A stretch of 64,000 bases of DNA, from the NCBI GenBank assembly GCA_910574965.1, contig CAJTDB010000008.1, positions 62,001-126,000 on the forward strand, given 5' to 3'. Origin of the DNA: Lachnospiraceae bacterium. GTDB lineage: Bacteria; Bacillota; Clostridia; Lachnospirales; Lachnospiraceae. A program made the translations under genes and the position numbers. The stretch's first letter is position 1. Each line of letters opens with the position of its first letter. Under the pieces are notes generated by a model that was given only the letters and a program-made list of their open reading frames with translations, did no database searches and had not been told where the DNA came from. Shown piece by piece: positions 25,406 to 34,825 of this stretch.

Positions 25406-26104
25406 ATGACAGGAATACTATATGGAGCAGGCGTTGGCCCAGGTGATCCGGAGCTTATGACCATGAAAGCCGTACGCCTGATCCTGGAAAATGAAATCAT
25501 TGCCCTTCCGGGCACCGTTGCAGAAGATACCGTTGCTTATCAGATCGCCGTGCAGGCCGTTCCCCAGCTTGCAGAAAAAACTCTGATCCCTGTAGCCATG
25601 CCTATGACCCATGATCGGAAGGAAATGGACCGAAATCATGACAAAGCCGCCGATACGTTGGAATTATATCTGAAAGAAGGAAAAAATGTAGTCTTTCTGA
25701 CTCTGGGCGATCCAACCATCTATTCTACCTATTTATATGTTCAGAAACGGATCGCGGCCCGCGGTTATGAAACTCGTCTGATCAGCGGCATAACTTCCTT
25801 CTGTGCCGCTGCCGCATGCACGAACACCCCCTTAGCGGAATGGAACGAGCAGCTTCATGTAATACCCGCTGTTCACCGGCTTGACGACCGGCTCCAGATG
25901 CCCGGCAACTATGTGCTGATGAAATCCGGCCGGAAAATGGGACAGGTGAAAGAGATTCTGTCCGAAAGCGGCAAAGACGTGGTCATGGTGGAGAACTGCG
26001 GTATGGAAAACGAACATATTTATCGTGGTGTAGAAAAGATTCCCGATGACGCCGGTTACTATTCTCTGATTATCGCAAAAGAACCAAAAAACGGACATGA
26101 TTGA
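25406..26104 (+). CDS. cbiL: Precorrin-2/cobalt-factor II C20-methyltransferase
   Basis: This 232-residue tetrapyrrole methylase transfers a methyl group from S-adenosylmethionine to C20 of (cobalt-)precorrin-2 in B12 synthesis. Family motifs are clear: the N-terminal GVGPGDPELMTMKAV, the central FLTLGDPTIYSTYLYVQKR and ISGITSFCAAAA. The start has AAGGAG 8 nt upstream. The gene lies apart from a full cob/cbi cluster, has no riboswitch of its own, and overlaps the following ABC ATPase gene by 8 bp. It may be the only B12-synthesis enzyme in this neighbourhood besides the divergent CbiK-like protein. Confidence 0.92.
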   Translation: MTGILYGAGVGPGDPELMTMKAVRLILENEIIALPGTVAEDTVAYQIAVQAVPQLAEKTLIPVAMPMTHDRKEMDRNHDKAADTLELYLKEGKNVVFLTLGDPTIYSTYLYVQKRIAARGYETRLISGITSFCAAAACTNTPLAEWNEQLHVIPAVHRLDDRLQMPGNYVLMKSGRKMGQVKEILSESGKDVVMVENCGMENEHIYRGVEKIPDDAGYYSLIIAKEPKNGHD

Positions 26105-26933
26105 ATTAAAGCATCTGACCAAAACCTTTGAAGACAGTACTGCCGTAGACGGAATTGATCTTCGGATTGAAACAGGAGAATTTTTCGGGCTTCTAGGACC
26201 GAACGGCGCCGGCAAAACCACCACTGTCAGCATGTTGTCCACGCTTCTTCTGCCCACATCCGGAGAGATCCGCATTGACGGAGAACTGCTTACCCGGAAG
26301 CGGCAGGACCTCAAACGAAAGGTCAGCGTTATCACCCAGGAATATTCCATGCGCCAGGACATGGACATGGATGAAATCATGGAATATCAAGGACGTCTGT
26401 ATTTCATTCCGGTAAAAGAAATCCGCTCCCGGACAGAAGCACTCTTTTCCTTCGCCGGACTGACCGAGCACCGCAGAAAGACGATCCGTAAGCTTTCCGG
26501 CGGTATGAAACGCAAGCTTATGGTCTGCCGCGCTCTTCTGACGAAACCTCACATTCTTCTTCTGGACGAACCGACCGCCGGTATGGATGCCCTCTCCAGA
26601 AGGCAGATGTGGAATCTCCTGCGACGGCTGAACGAACAGGGACTTACGATTCTGCTAACTACCCACTATATCGAGGAAGCTCAGTCCCTCTGCCACCGTG
26701 TAGCTCTTATGCACCGGGGCCGGCTGGACGACGTGGACACTCCGGCACACCTGATCGAGAAACTAGGCGCTTTTGCCGTGGACGAGCTGCGGCCAGACGG
26801 TATCCACAGCCGTTATTTTACCGGAAGAGAAGAGGCTATACAGCACCTGTCCGGACTTCATGGAACTTGCACCCTCCGGGATACCACCCTGGAGGATGTG
26901 TTTGTAGAGCACTCCGGAAGGCATCTGACCTAA
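26097..26933 (+). CDS. ABC-2 type exporter ATPase
   Basis: This 278-residue ATPase of the DrrA/CcmA class has Walker A GPNGAGKTTTVSML, signature KLSGGMKRKLMVCRAL, Walker B LLLDEPTAGMD and a switch histidine in TTHYIEEAQSL. The C-terminal 60 residues form the usual DrrA-type tail. Together with the permease downstream it should form an exporter of unknown substrate. The start lies within the end of cbiL and has only a weak ribosome binding site, so translation is probably coupled. Coupling to a corrin methyltransferase suggests a cobalt or tetrapyrrole link, but this is inference only. Confidence 0.87.
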   Translation: MIELKHLTKTFEDSTAVDGIDLRIETGEFFGLLGPNGAGKTTTVSMLSTLLLPTSGEIRIDGELLTRKRQDLKRKVSVITQEYSMRQDMDMDEIMEYQGRLYFIPVKEIRSRTEALFSFAGLTEHRRKTIRKLSGGMKRKLMVCRALLTKPHILLLDEPTAGMDALSRRQMWNLLRRLNEQGLTILLTTHYIEEAQSLCHRVALMHRGRLDDVDTPAHLIEKLGAFAVDELRPDGIHSRYFTGREEAIQHLSGLHGTCTLRDTTLEDVFVEHSGRHLT

Positions 26934-26956
26934 AGATTGTATGAGGAGTATAAAAT

Positions 26957-27688
26957 ATGGGTATCTTTACAATTTTATGGGAAAAATGGAGAGAATTTGT
27001 TCGTGACTTTTCACGCATTACACTGGCTGCCATGGTTGCGCCGCTCATGTATCTGATCGTTTTTGGCTGGGGCATCCGCACTACCATGAACGGCCAGCCT
27101 TATTTGTATTTCCTGATTCCGGGCGTGATTTCTCTGACCACTATGAACGGCAGCTTCAATGCCATCGCCCAGAATCTGAATGTACAGAGGCTGTATGAAA
27201 AGGCTTTTGACCAAGTCATCATCTCCCCTACTCCCCTCTGGCAGTTTATCGCCGGCCAGATTATTGCCGGTGCTCTAAGAGGCCTCTATGCAGGCGGCAT
27301 TATTCTCCTTCTAGTCTCTCCCATCAAGACCGGACTGATTTTCAGCCCCCTGTCCGTCTTTATTCTCTTCCTGAACGGAGCCGTTTTCTCCTCTCTGGGG
27401 ATCGTTGTCTCCTTTCTGGCCAGAAACCATGCGGATGTTCCCCGCTTTTCTAACTACCTCATCATGCCCATGGCCTACCTCTGCAACACTTTCTTTTCCA
27501 CCGACAGCATTCCCCGCGGCGCCCGCGAACTTATTGCCGCCCTCCCCCTATCCCAGACCAGCCGTATGGTCCGCAGCATCGCCTCCGGCGAATCCATAAG
27601 TCTTATGGGCATTCCTCTGCTCCTCGCCTACCTGACCTTCTTCACCTCCATCGCCCTCTGCTTTGTATACCAGAAAAAAAATCTCTAG
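26957..27688 (+). CDS. ABC-2 type exporter permease
   Basis: This 243-residue membrane protein has six helices and the ABC2_membrane pattern: FAPLMYLIVFGWGI-like APLMYLIVFGWGI near residue 30, FDQVIISPTPLWQFIAGQI in the cytoplasmic loop near 90, and the polar pattern MPMAYLCNTFFSTDSIP near 180. It pairs with the ATPase 23 bp upstream. AGGAG lies 8 nt before the ATG. The substrate is unknown. Confidence 0.87.
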   Translation: MGIFTILWEKWREFVRDFSRITLAAMVAPLMYLIVFGWGIRTTMNGQPYLYFLIPGVISLTTMNGSFNAIAQNLNVQRLYEKAFDQVIISPTPLWQFIAGQIIAGALRGLYAGGIILLLVSPIKTGLIFSPLSVFILFLNGAVFSSLGIVVSFLARNHADVPRFSNYLIMPMAYLCNTFFSTDSIPRGARELIAALPLSQTSRMVRSIASGESISLMGIPLLLAYLTFFTSIALCFVYQKKNL

Positions 27689-27737
27689 ACAGATACCTTG
27701 TATGCAGACGCTGAGAACAAGGAGGGTCCGGGCGGCA

Positions 27738-27766
27738 TACGGCAGCACTTTCCTGCCGTAAATTTT
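27738..27766 (+). terminator. Probable terminator after the ABC exporter genes
   Basis: TACGGCAG (27738-27745) and CTGCCGTA (27753-27760) form an 8-bp stem with a 7-nt loop, followed by AATTTT. It is moderate in strength. Confidence 0.5.
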
Positions 27767-27785
27767 ACGGACCTTTCCCCATTCG

Positions 27786-27814
27786 TTGACACCCTCTTTC
27801 CCATTTGCTAAAAT
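27786..27814 (+). promoter_or_regulatory. dapL promoter
   Basis: TTGACA (27786-27791) and TAAAAT (27809-27814) are 17 bp apart, 49 bp before the chosen start. No lysine riboswitch (L box) was seen. Confidence 0.75.
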
Positions 27815-27862
27815 ATTCCCGAAATCACCGGATATCATACAGAATGGAAAGGAATGAAATAT

Positions 27863-29068
27863 ATGCCTCATTTAAATGAAAATTATCTGAATTTGAAAGA
27901 AAGTTATCTGTTTTCCGAGATCGCCCACCGGACTGCTGCCTATATAGAGAGCCATCCGGAAAAAGGCGCGCAGATCATCCGTTTAGGCATCGGAGATGTG
28001 ACAAGACCGCTTGGAAAAACCGTCCTTCAGGCACTGCACGAGGGCGTAGATGCTATGGGAAGCACAGAGACATTTATGGGATACGGCCCGGAACAGGGCT
28101 ATGAAGCTACAAGAAATGCCATTGCGGCCTATTATAAAAGAAATGGCGCAGACATAGACCCGAAAGATATCTTTGTCTCTGACGGCGCCAAAAGTGATAC
28201 AGGCAATATAACCGATCTGTTCGGACCCGGCAATGTGATTCTGATCCCGGACCCGGTCTATCCGGTCTATGTGGATACAAACGTCATGTGCGGCAACGAA
28301 GTAACCTATCTTGAGGGCAATGCAGAAAATGACTTTCTTCCCATGCCGGACCCCGCGCAGCACGCAGACATCATCTATCTGTGTTCCCCCAACAATCCCA
28401 CCGGTGCCTGTTATAACCGGGAACAGCTTCAGATCTGGGTAAACTATGCCCTGAAAAACGAAGCGGTCATCCTGTTTGATTCTGCCTATGAGGCGTTTAT
28501 CTCCGATCCAAAACTGCCCCGGAGCATTTTCTCCATTGAAGGAGCAAAAAAGTGCGCCATAGAGTTCTGTTCCCTGTCCAAGACGGCAGGTTTCACCGGC
28601 ACCCGCTGCGGCTACACCGTCGTTCCAAAAGAACTGGTGTTCAGAACCTCTGCCGGCGCCGAACTGTCTCTGAATGCCATGTGGAACCGCCGCCAGTGCA
28701 CCAAGTTCAACGGCACCTCCTATATTGTTCAGAAGGGCGCGGAAATGGTCTTCTCCGAAGAAGGGATCCGGGAATGCAGGGAGAACATTCGATACTATCA
28801 AAAAAATGCAAAAGTAATCGCCGACACTCTGTCCAGGCTTCAGATTCCCTTCTTCGGCGGCATCCACTCCCCCTATATCTGGTTTGAATGTCCCAAAGGC
28901 ATGGATTCCTGGAGCTGCTTTGACTATCTTCTTACCAACATCCAGGTGGTCGGCACCCCTGGTGCCGGATTCGGCGAAAATGGCCGGAACTATTTCCGCC
29001 TGACTGCCTTTGGTACTTATGAAAAAACGGCAGAAGCCATGGAACGGTTTGAAAAGCTCTTTGGATAA
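27863..29068 (+). CDS. dapL: LL-diaminopimelate aminotransferase
   Basis: This 401-residue PLP enzyme converts tetrahydrodipicolinate directly to LL-diaminopimelate, the short route to lysine and peptidoglycan precursors used by many Clostridia. It starts MPHLNENYLNLKESYLFSEI, typical of DapL. The PLP lysine lies in SLSKTAGFTGTRCGY near residue 240 and the substrate-binding region in SPNNPTGACYNREQL. I use the ATG at 27863 because AAAGGA lies 9 nt upstream; an ATG at 27854 sits on that site. The gene is transcribed alone and meets the convergent HlyD-like gene with a 2-bp gap. Confidence 0.96.
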   Translation: MPHLNENYLNLKESYLFSEIAHRTAAYIESHPEKGAQIIRLGIGDVTRPLGKTVLQALHEGVDAMGSTETFMGYGPEQGYEATRNAIAAYYKRNGADIDPKDIFVSDGAKSDTGNITDLFGPGNVILIPDPVYPVYVDTNVMCGNEVTYLEGNAENDFLPMPDPAQHADIIYLCSPNNPTGACYNREQLQIWVNYALKNEAVILFDSAYEAFISDPKLPRSIFSIEGAKKCAIEFCSLSKTAGFTGTRCGYTVVPKELVFRTSAGAELSLNAMWNRRQCTKFNGTSYIVQKGAEMVFSEEGIRECRENIRYYQKNAKVIADTLSRLQIPFFGGIHSPYIWFECPKGMDSWSCFDYLLTNIQVVGTPGAGFGENGRNYFRLTAFGTYEKTAEAMERFEKLFG

Positions 29069-29070
29069 AG

Positions 29071-30735
29071 CTACTCTTTGTACCGTACCACATCCCAGTC
29101 TTTCAGCTCCTCGGTGGAATTTACAATCAGTTCGCTTTCTCTGTCGATGACTCCTTCTTCAATGGCAGCATAGCGGTCGTTTTGATCCAGTATCCGGACA
29201 TAGACCTTCTCTGCGGTCAGTTCGGTTCCAAGGATACCAGCCCGCGGACTGACGATGTATACAAAATTCCTTTTGGAGGAGTCTTCATGCAGTGCGCTTA
29301 AGGGAATGCAGCAGGCATATGTCTCTGACTGCGCCTCCACCCGAAAACTCCCGCTCTGCCCGATGGTTCCAACCCCGTCGGGCAGGAAGACGCGGACATC
29401 ATAAAGCTCCGGATTGCTTTCGTTTTCTGCTATATAATCTACCGTCACTTCCTGCCCGGACGAATTTCCCAGTGTCAGTTTTGCTGTATCTCCCTGATTT
29501 ACATATTTCTTCTGCTCCTTTGTCAAAGAAACCTGAAACTGCATGGGACTGGAAAGATCCGCATAAACTGCTGCCGCACCGTCCCCTACTCTCTCACCCG
29601 GACTTACCTGTATCCGGGTGATGATGCCTTCTGCCTCCGGATACACCTGTCCGGAAGCGTCATGTACTTTTCTGTATGCCGCAAGCTCGTTCTTTAACAC
29701 ATTCAGTTCCAGACGGCTGACCGCCAGACTGTTGTCTGCATTGTCAGGAAGATCCGCATCAGATACTTTACGCCCGGCATCCAGAAGCGTATCTGACCGG
29801 GTCTGTTCCGCATCTTCTGCCGCATCTTCTGCTGCGCTGACGGCATCTTTCAAGGATTTCTTTTTCTCTTCCCATGCCGCTTTCGCTGCATCTTCCGCAC
29901 TGAAGTCCGGCTCAGGCACTGGATTTTGACTGTGCTCCTCATAAGCCAGTTTGGCCGCCTCATACCTCTTTCTGGCTTCGGTTTCCTCCAAAGATTCTAT
30001 GGGATCCGTACCCGTTTCCGGCTCTGCCTGATCCGGCAGCGCCTCCGGAGCTTCCTGCGGCGTTTCCGCTTCTTTTTCCTTTTTCATGATCTCTTCATAG
30101 GCTCTGCGGGCTTCCTCGGCCTCCTTTTGCAGCCTTTCGTTTTCCTTTCTCCATGTCTCATAAGCTTCCTGCTGCCGTTCTCTCTCTTCTTTTGAGGTCA
30201 TCTGGACCGGATGATCTTTATGAGACTCATAGGCGTCTTCGGCGTCTTCCAGCGCCTCTCTTGCGCGGGCAGCAGTCTCCCCTGTTCTCTGCTCTGCCCG
30301 TGCATAATCTTCCCTGGCGCGGTCGTTCTCCGTCTGCTGCTTCTGAGCTTCCAGACTCCGGTTCTGCTCCAGCGCCGCTATCTGAAGCTCACACTTTTTG
30401 ACCTCCAGTTCCTTCTCCTGTATCTTCTCTTTCAAATCTTCCAGATCCAGATCAAATAAAAGTGTTTCTGGTGTCACCCGGTCCCCGATGTTCGCATAGA
30501 CGGTCCGAACCCGAAGCCCCGAAAGCGCTGTCACTGCATATTCTCTTCCCTGGTGAACAATTCCGTCCGCCGTTACCGTATGATCCAGCGCCATTCGTCT
30601 CGGCGTCTCTACACTCACCTGGGGAAGTTTCGATGCATAAATCACCCTGGAAACCAGTGTACAAAAACACATGAAAACCAGAAAGACACCAAAAGCCGCC
30701 AGTACCTTTCTCTGTTTTTTCCACGATTCCATCAT
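29071..30735 (-). CDS. HlyD-like adaptor with long coiled coil
   Basis: This 554-residue protein has one N-terminal membrane helix (about 10-30), a short lipoyl-like half motif (ALSGLRVRTVYANIGDRV near residue 70), then about 230 residues of Glu/Ala/Lys-rich coiled coil (about 100-335). The second lipoyl half (PEAEGIITRIQVSPGERVGDG) and a beta-barrel region follow, reaching a conserved end at KDWDVVRYKE. This is the layout of membrane-fusion/periplasmic adaptor proteins of export systems. It lies 4 bp after the sugar-type permease gene, with AAGGAG before the start, so it belongs to the operon. No matching exporter permease or ATPase is present. Confidence 0.82.
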   Translation of the reverse strand: MMESWKKQRKVLAAFGVFLVFMCFCTLVSRVIYASKLPQVSVETPRRMALDHTVTADGIVHQGREYAVTALSGLRVRTVYANIGDRVTPETLLFDLDLEDLKEKIQEKELEVKKCELQIAALEQNRSLEAQKQQTENDRAREDYARAEQRTGETAARAREALEDAEDAYESHKDHPVQMTSKEERERQQEAYETWRKENERLQKEAEEARRAYEEIMKKEKEAETPQEAPEALPDQAEPETGTDPIESLEETEARKRYEAAKLAYEEHSQNPVPEPDFSAEDAAKAAWEEKKKSLKDAVSAAEDAAEDAEQTRSDTLLDAGRKVSDADLPDNADNSLAVSRLELNVLKNELAAYRKVHDASGQVYPEAEGIITRIQVSPGERVGDGAAAVYADLSSPMQFQVSLTKEQKKYVNQGDTAKLTLGNSSGQEVTVDYIAENESNPELYDVRVFLPDGVGTIGQSGSFRVEAQSETYACCIPLSALHEDSSKRNFVYIVSPRAGILGTELTAEKVYVRILDQNDRYAAIEEGVIDRESELIVNSTEELKDWDVVRYKE

Positions 30736-30739
30736 TTTC

Positions 30740-31591
30740 TCACTCCTTTAACGCCGAAGCTACAATGCCCTGTTCCAAATATTCCCGCCCAGACCAGAAG
30801 ACGAACATGGCAGGTATCAGGGTAATGATCGATGCCACAAAAGAATATCCCGCCTGTTCTAAATGGATCTCCGGCAAGTACAAAGACAACGGCCATAACG
30901 ACTGGTCCTCCAGAAATGCCAGCGGCTGCTCAATCAGACTCCAGTACTCCAAAAATCCAAGCACCGCTGCTGACAAAATCTTGCCGGAGGCAAGAGGAAG
31001 TCCCAGCTTTACAAAGATCATCCACTCCCCCGCCCCGTCAATCCGAGCCGCCTCAATCAGCCCTTTCGGCAGATCACAAAATCCCCTGTACACCAGAAAT
31101 ACCGGATAAGTGGAAAAGACCGCCGGCAGGATGATGGCTTTGTGCGTGTTCATAAGTCCCAGATCCTGAAGAACCAGATAGCTGGACAGCATGGTCACCT
31201 GAAAGGGCATCAGCATCAGCACAATATACAGGGTAAATAAAAGTTTCCGGAAACGGAAAGGATAGACTGCAAAAGCCCAGGCCGCCGGAACAGCTATCAG
31301 TAACTGTCCAAGAAGGATAAACACGGTAATCTTCATGGAATTCCAGAACACGATAAAAAACTGCGGTGTCTGGAAAAGAATCTTCCGGTAGTGCTCAAAC
31401 GTCGGATATGCCGGAAAAAATTTCCATGTAATCAGCCTTTCCCCGTCTGTCAGCAAAGGCAGAAGACTTTCCCCCAGCTCATAACGGCTCATAACAGAAC
31501 CGCTCAGCAGGAACAGGACGGGCGCGCAGAAGAAGGCGCCCAGCAATAAAAGTGTTCCCTTTATGATGATTTTCTGTATATTTTCACCCAT
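30740..31591 (-). CDS. Carbohydrate ABC transporter permease, MalG type
   Basis: This 283-residue protein has six helices and the inner-membrane permease loop for ATPase contact: EAARIDGAGEWMIFVKLGLPL near residue 190 (the EAA motif). It is a CUT1-family sugar permease. It normally works with a MalF-type partner (next gene upstream), a binding protein and an ATPase of the MsmK/MalK kind. The ATPase is not in this window and is often encoded elsewhere in Firmicutes. GAGGAG lies upstream of the start inside the partner gene region. Confidence 0.88.
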   Translation of the reverse strand: MGENIQKIIIKGTLLLLGAFFCAPVLFLLSGSVMSRYELGESLLPLLTDGERLITWKFFPAYPTFEHYRKILFQTPQFFIVFWNSMKITVFILLGQLLIAVPAAWAFAVYPFRFRKLLFTLYIVLMLMPFQVTMLSSYLVLQDLGLMNTHKAIILPAVFSTYPVFLVYRGFCDLPKGLIEAARIDGAGEWMIFVKLGLPLASGKILSAAVLGFLEYWSLIEQPLAFLEDQSLWPLSLYLPEIHLEQAGYSFVASIITLIPAMFVFWSGREYLEQGIVASALKE

Positions 31592-31595
31592 CTGC

Positions 31596-32522
31596 CTATC
31601 GCCTCTCCTCCCGATCCCACAGTTTCTGAAGTACCAGGATCACCGCAAACAGCACCATTCCCACACAGACTGCCGCTGCTGCCATCTTATCCAGTTCCAG
31701 ATTGACAAACCAGTTATTGAACAGATGCTGCAGCAGATACATGCTTTCATGGGGATAAGAGCCCGCTACCAGATACGCCTCCCGAAACACCTTGAAAGAG
31801 TTTAGAAAAGAAAGCACAGTAATAGTGTACAAAGACCCTTTCAAATTGGGAAATATCACATGCCAGAAGCACTGACGCCTGCCGGCACCGTCTACCATGG
31901 CTGCCTCGGTCAGATCGGAAGATACAGAAAAGATTCCCGCCAGCCAAAGCACCATCGTATAGCCCAGATTTTTCCAGATATAGCTGAACACCAGCACCCA
32001 AAACGCTGCTTCGGTCCCCATATAGTCTATAAGCTGTTCCTCGGACAGAAGTCCAAGTCCCGTCAGTCCTGCATTTAAAAATCCCTGTCTGGAAAATAAC
32101 ATTTTCCAGATCAGCACCACAGTCGCCGCCGGCATAGCTAAGGGGAACAAAAAGAGCGACTTTATAAATTGTATCTCTTTTAATCTGCTGAGCTGTACCG
32201 ACAGAAACAGACCAACTCCGATAAGAAGCGGAAGGCAGACCAGGGTAAAGCGTACCGTATTTTTTACCGCCAGTCGAAATGCCTGATTCCCCCATACGAT
32301 TCCATAATTCCGCAGTCCCGTCCACTCCTCGGTTACCGCTGTCAGAAAGGAGCGCCGAACCACATCCAGAAAAGGCAGCAAAACAAAGACCATGACGCCA
32401 AGAAAACTCGGAAGCAGAAACCAAAGCCATGCGGACTGCCTCTTGTACTGCTTTTGCCCCTTCTTATTCTGCCAGATAGATCGTGGCTTTTTTAACGATC
32501 TCAGCGGTTCCTTCCTCCACAC
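31596..32522 (-). CDS. Carbohydrate ABC transporter permease, MalF type
   Basis: This 308-residue permease has six helices and an EAA loop (LTEAAMVDGAGRRQCFWHVIFPNL near residue 210), so it pairs with the MalG-type protein. The start is uncertain: the reading used begins at a GTG (32522) that lies inside the preceding lipoprotein gene, giving a 59-bp overlap. The first helix begins near residue 30 (SAWLWFLLPSFLGV), leaving a rather long basic N-terminus. No ATG lies between that GTG and the first helix. Coupled translation with the lipoprotein gene is likely. Confidence 0.85.
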   Translation of the reverse strand: MWRKEPLRSLKKPRSIWQNKKGQKQYKRQSAWLWFLLPSFLGVMVFVLLPFLDVVRRSFLTAVTEEWTGLRNYGIVWGNQAFRLAVKNTVRFTLVCLPLLIGVGLFLSVQLSRLKEIQFIKSLFLFPLAMPAATVVLIWKMLFSRQGFLNAGLTGLGLLSEEQLIDYMGTEAAFWVLVFSYIWKNLGYTMVLWLAGIFSVSSDLTEAAMVDGAGRRQCFWHVIFPNLKGSLYTITVLSFLNSFKVFREAYLVAGSYPHESMYLLQHLFNNWFVNLELDKMAAAAVCVGMVLFAVILVLQKLWDREERR

Positions 32523-34767
32523 TTTGTTCCCCTTTCAGCACCTTGCTTCCGGTTTCATACACCAGCTCACACAGGGCGTCTTCTGTCATCACCGGCGTCT
32601 TTAGCTGCTCTACAAATGCAGTAAATTTCTGTCTCTCTGCCTGATTGGGCCAGTACAGATTCAGCTCCTGCTCCGTTTCGTTGTCCAGGAGAAGCATCAT
32701 GCTCCCATTGCTGTCATTTTCTTCAGCAACTCCAAAACGTGCCTCGTATGCTTTCCGGTTGACCGGAAAGCCCTCATAAATGTCCTTTTGGGTATCCGCT
32801 CCAAACATCATCCGGACAAATTCCTCTGCATCTTCCGGCTGCTTAGTCACAGCACTGATTCCTACCAGTGCTTTTGGCAGAAACGGCTCCTCTGTCTGTC
32901 CGCTGAAGATCCGGTAATCCAGTGTTTCGTTTACGCGCAGTATAGAGGTCACACTATCCAGGCAGAGCTGGATGCTCTCTACATAGCCTCCGGCTGTTCC
33001 TGCATAACCTCTTGGAATGTTCAGCACATTATGACAGGCTTCTAACTGCAGCTTTGCAACATCGATGCCGTAAGATACCATCTCCTCTGCCTCTTCCTCC
33101 AGCCGCGCCTTTTGTTCTGTTACGGCTCCGGAAAGCTCTGCATCATAGATTCTTTTCACCTGCTCTAAAAATTCCGTGATTTTATTGCTGTCCATCTGCC
33201 CGTCCTCACGAACCCAGGCTTCAGAGGATACCATACCAAACAGCCGGAGCATCGTCTCCGCATCATAAATTCCAAAGATTCCGCCCTCCGGATTTGTATC
33301 TCGAAAACGCTCTGCTTCCTCTGCCGCGCCGCTTAAAGAATCCATCCGGCCTATGGACTCCCTGTCTCCGACCAAAAGCGGTACACGGATACACATGGGC
33401 AGAGCATAAACTGCCCCGTCTTTTGCGGTAAAGCCGTCGACAATATTCGAGAACAGCTCCTCTTCACCCAGACTGGCCAGCACCGGACGAAGATCCCGCA
33501 GCATTCCTTTTTCCGTATACGCATCCAGAGGCAGGCCGTCCAGCAGCAGAACATCCGGCCCTTCGCCGGCCAGCACCTGAGTATTCAGTTTCTTAATGGC
33601 ATCTTCCCTTGTCATACTTCCATCATATTCCATACCCACTTCATATCGGATATAAATGTCCGTATGTTCTTTCTTAAAAGAAGTCACAGCCTGGCGTACA
33701 CTTGGGTTCTCCTGCAGACTATAGATCCAAAGTTCCCGGTCCGGCCTGGATGGAATTTGTTCGTTAAAAGAATAACGAACCAGTCCGATCGACGGCTGAT
33801 ACACGATCAGAAACTCCTGACCGGCCAGTACTTTCATCCGGTAAATACAGGACTGAGAATCTCCCAGCGTACTAAGCCCTCCATCGATCACCTGCTCTAT
33901 GGTGCTTCCGCCTATCACATGCCGGTACATCCCATCTTTGCCGGCGATATAGATCACGTCCTCTTTTTCCCCTCCGGCTACCGCCAGAGGAAATCCGCCG
34001 CTCGTATAAGAGACCGTCCCATCCGCAAGCTCCTGCCGGATATACGCATCCACAATCTCCTCCTGAGGCATCAGCACTCCTTCCTGCAGATCATACCGAT
34101 ACAGCCGGTCATATCCTACTGCCATCAGAATCTCTCCGGAAAAATCCATGTACCCTGCCCCTCGTTCTGCCGTAAACAGTTCCCGGAGGCTCTCCTTCTC
34201 TGCGTCCACCTCATAGATCTTTCCTTGGAAGTCCCCGGCGAACAGCCTTCCGTCTTCCTTGAACATCAAAGTTGAGATACAGGTTCCATCCTCCTGCCGA
34301 AAGCCAAAGTCTACCACCTTCACCGACCCGTCCGGCATACCGAATATACAGTAATTTCCTTCCCAGTCTTCCGGCACCTCTTTTTTACATGCTTCCCTTG
34401 CCGCCTCCGGCATCTTCCCGGAACAGGAAGCCGCCACTGTCCCGTCCGGCCCCATAACGGCAGCCAGACAGTATACTTCTTCGATCATTGGAAACCATAT
34501 CGTTTCCTCCTTCTTCCATGTCTTCCCCTCATCGTCCGACCGAAACAGGCCCTCTCCGAAGCTGATAACCGAAACACTTCCATCCTTCTGCCAGGTTATT
34601 CCCCCATTTCGGTTTATCTCCTTCGGCATTTCATAAAACGTCTCTTCATAACGTCCCATGCCGCCATTGGAGGAGGATCCCTCCCCCATATCCTGATCCT
34701 TCTGCATTCTGCACCCTGACACCACCAACACAAGCGCTAACAGAAGCACACCAATTTTTCCTCTCAT
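32464..34767 (-). CDS. Lipoprotein: propeller-like domain fused to an ABC solute-binding domain
   Basis: This 767-residue protein has a lipobox (VVSGCRM, Cys near residue 19). The N-terminal half (about 50-340) contains an Asp-box (SDDEGKTW) and blade-like repeats (DGRLFAGDFQGKIYEVD; DVIYIAGKDGMYRHVIGG), as in beta-propellers. The C-terminal half (about 345-760) is a family 1 extracellular solute-binding domain: VGMEYDGSMTREDAIKKLN, GPDVLLLDGLPLDAYTEKG, AVYALPMCIRVPLLV. It is a tandem paralog of the next gene upstream. The fusion is unusual; the propeller may bind or sense a polymer. AGGAGG lies before the ATG. Confidence 0.82.
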   Translation of the reverse strand: MRGKIGVLLLALVLVVSGCRMQKDQDMGEGSSSNGGMGRYEETFYEMPKEINRNGGITWQKDGSVSVISFGEGLFRSDDEGKTWKKEETIWFPMIEEVYCLAAVMGPDGTVAASCSGKMPEAAREACKKEVPEDWEGNYCIFGMPDGSVKVVDFGFRQEDGTCISTLMFKEDGRLFAGDFQGKIYEVDAEKESLRELFTAERGAGYMDFSGEILMAVGYDRLYRYDLQEGVLMPQEEIVDAYIRQELADGTVSYTSGGFPLAVAGGEKEDVIYIAGKDGMYRHVIGGSTIEQVIDGGLSTLGDSQSCIYRMKVLAGQEFLIVYQPSIGLVRYSFNEQIPSRPDRELWIYSLQENPSVRQAVTSFKKEHTDIYIRYEVGMEYDGSMTREDAIKKLNTQVLAGEGPDVLLLDGLPLDAYTEKGMLRDLRPVLASLGEEELFSNIVDGFTAKDGAVYALPMCIRVPLLVGDRESIGRMDSLSGAAEEAERFRDTNPEGGIFGIYDAETMLRLFGMVSSEAWVREDGQMDSNKITEFLEQVKRIYDAELSGAVTEQKARLEEEAEEMVSYGIDVAKLQLEACHNVLNIPRGYAGTAGGYVESIQLCLDSVTSILRVNETLDYRIFSGQTEEPFLPKALVGISAVTKQPEDAEEFVRMMFGADTQKDIYEGFPVNRKAYEARFGVAEENDSNGSMMLLLDNETEQELNLYWPNQAERQKFTAFVEQLKTPVMTEDALCELVYETGSKVLKGEQSVEEGTAEIVKKATIYLAE

Positions 34768-34825
34768 TTCCTCCTGCCTCCCAATCTTACTGTCAGGCGT
34801 TCTCAGGCGTTTCGTCCGTCTTCCC

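Noticed and set aside
29069-29070. Terminator between convergent dapL and the HlyD-like gene
   Set aside because: The genes are 2 bp apart and no clear hairpin with T-run was seen at either end.
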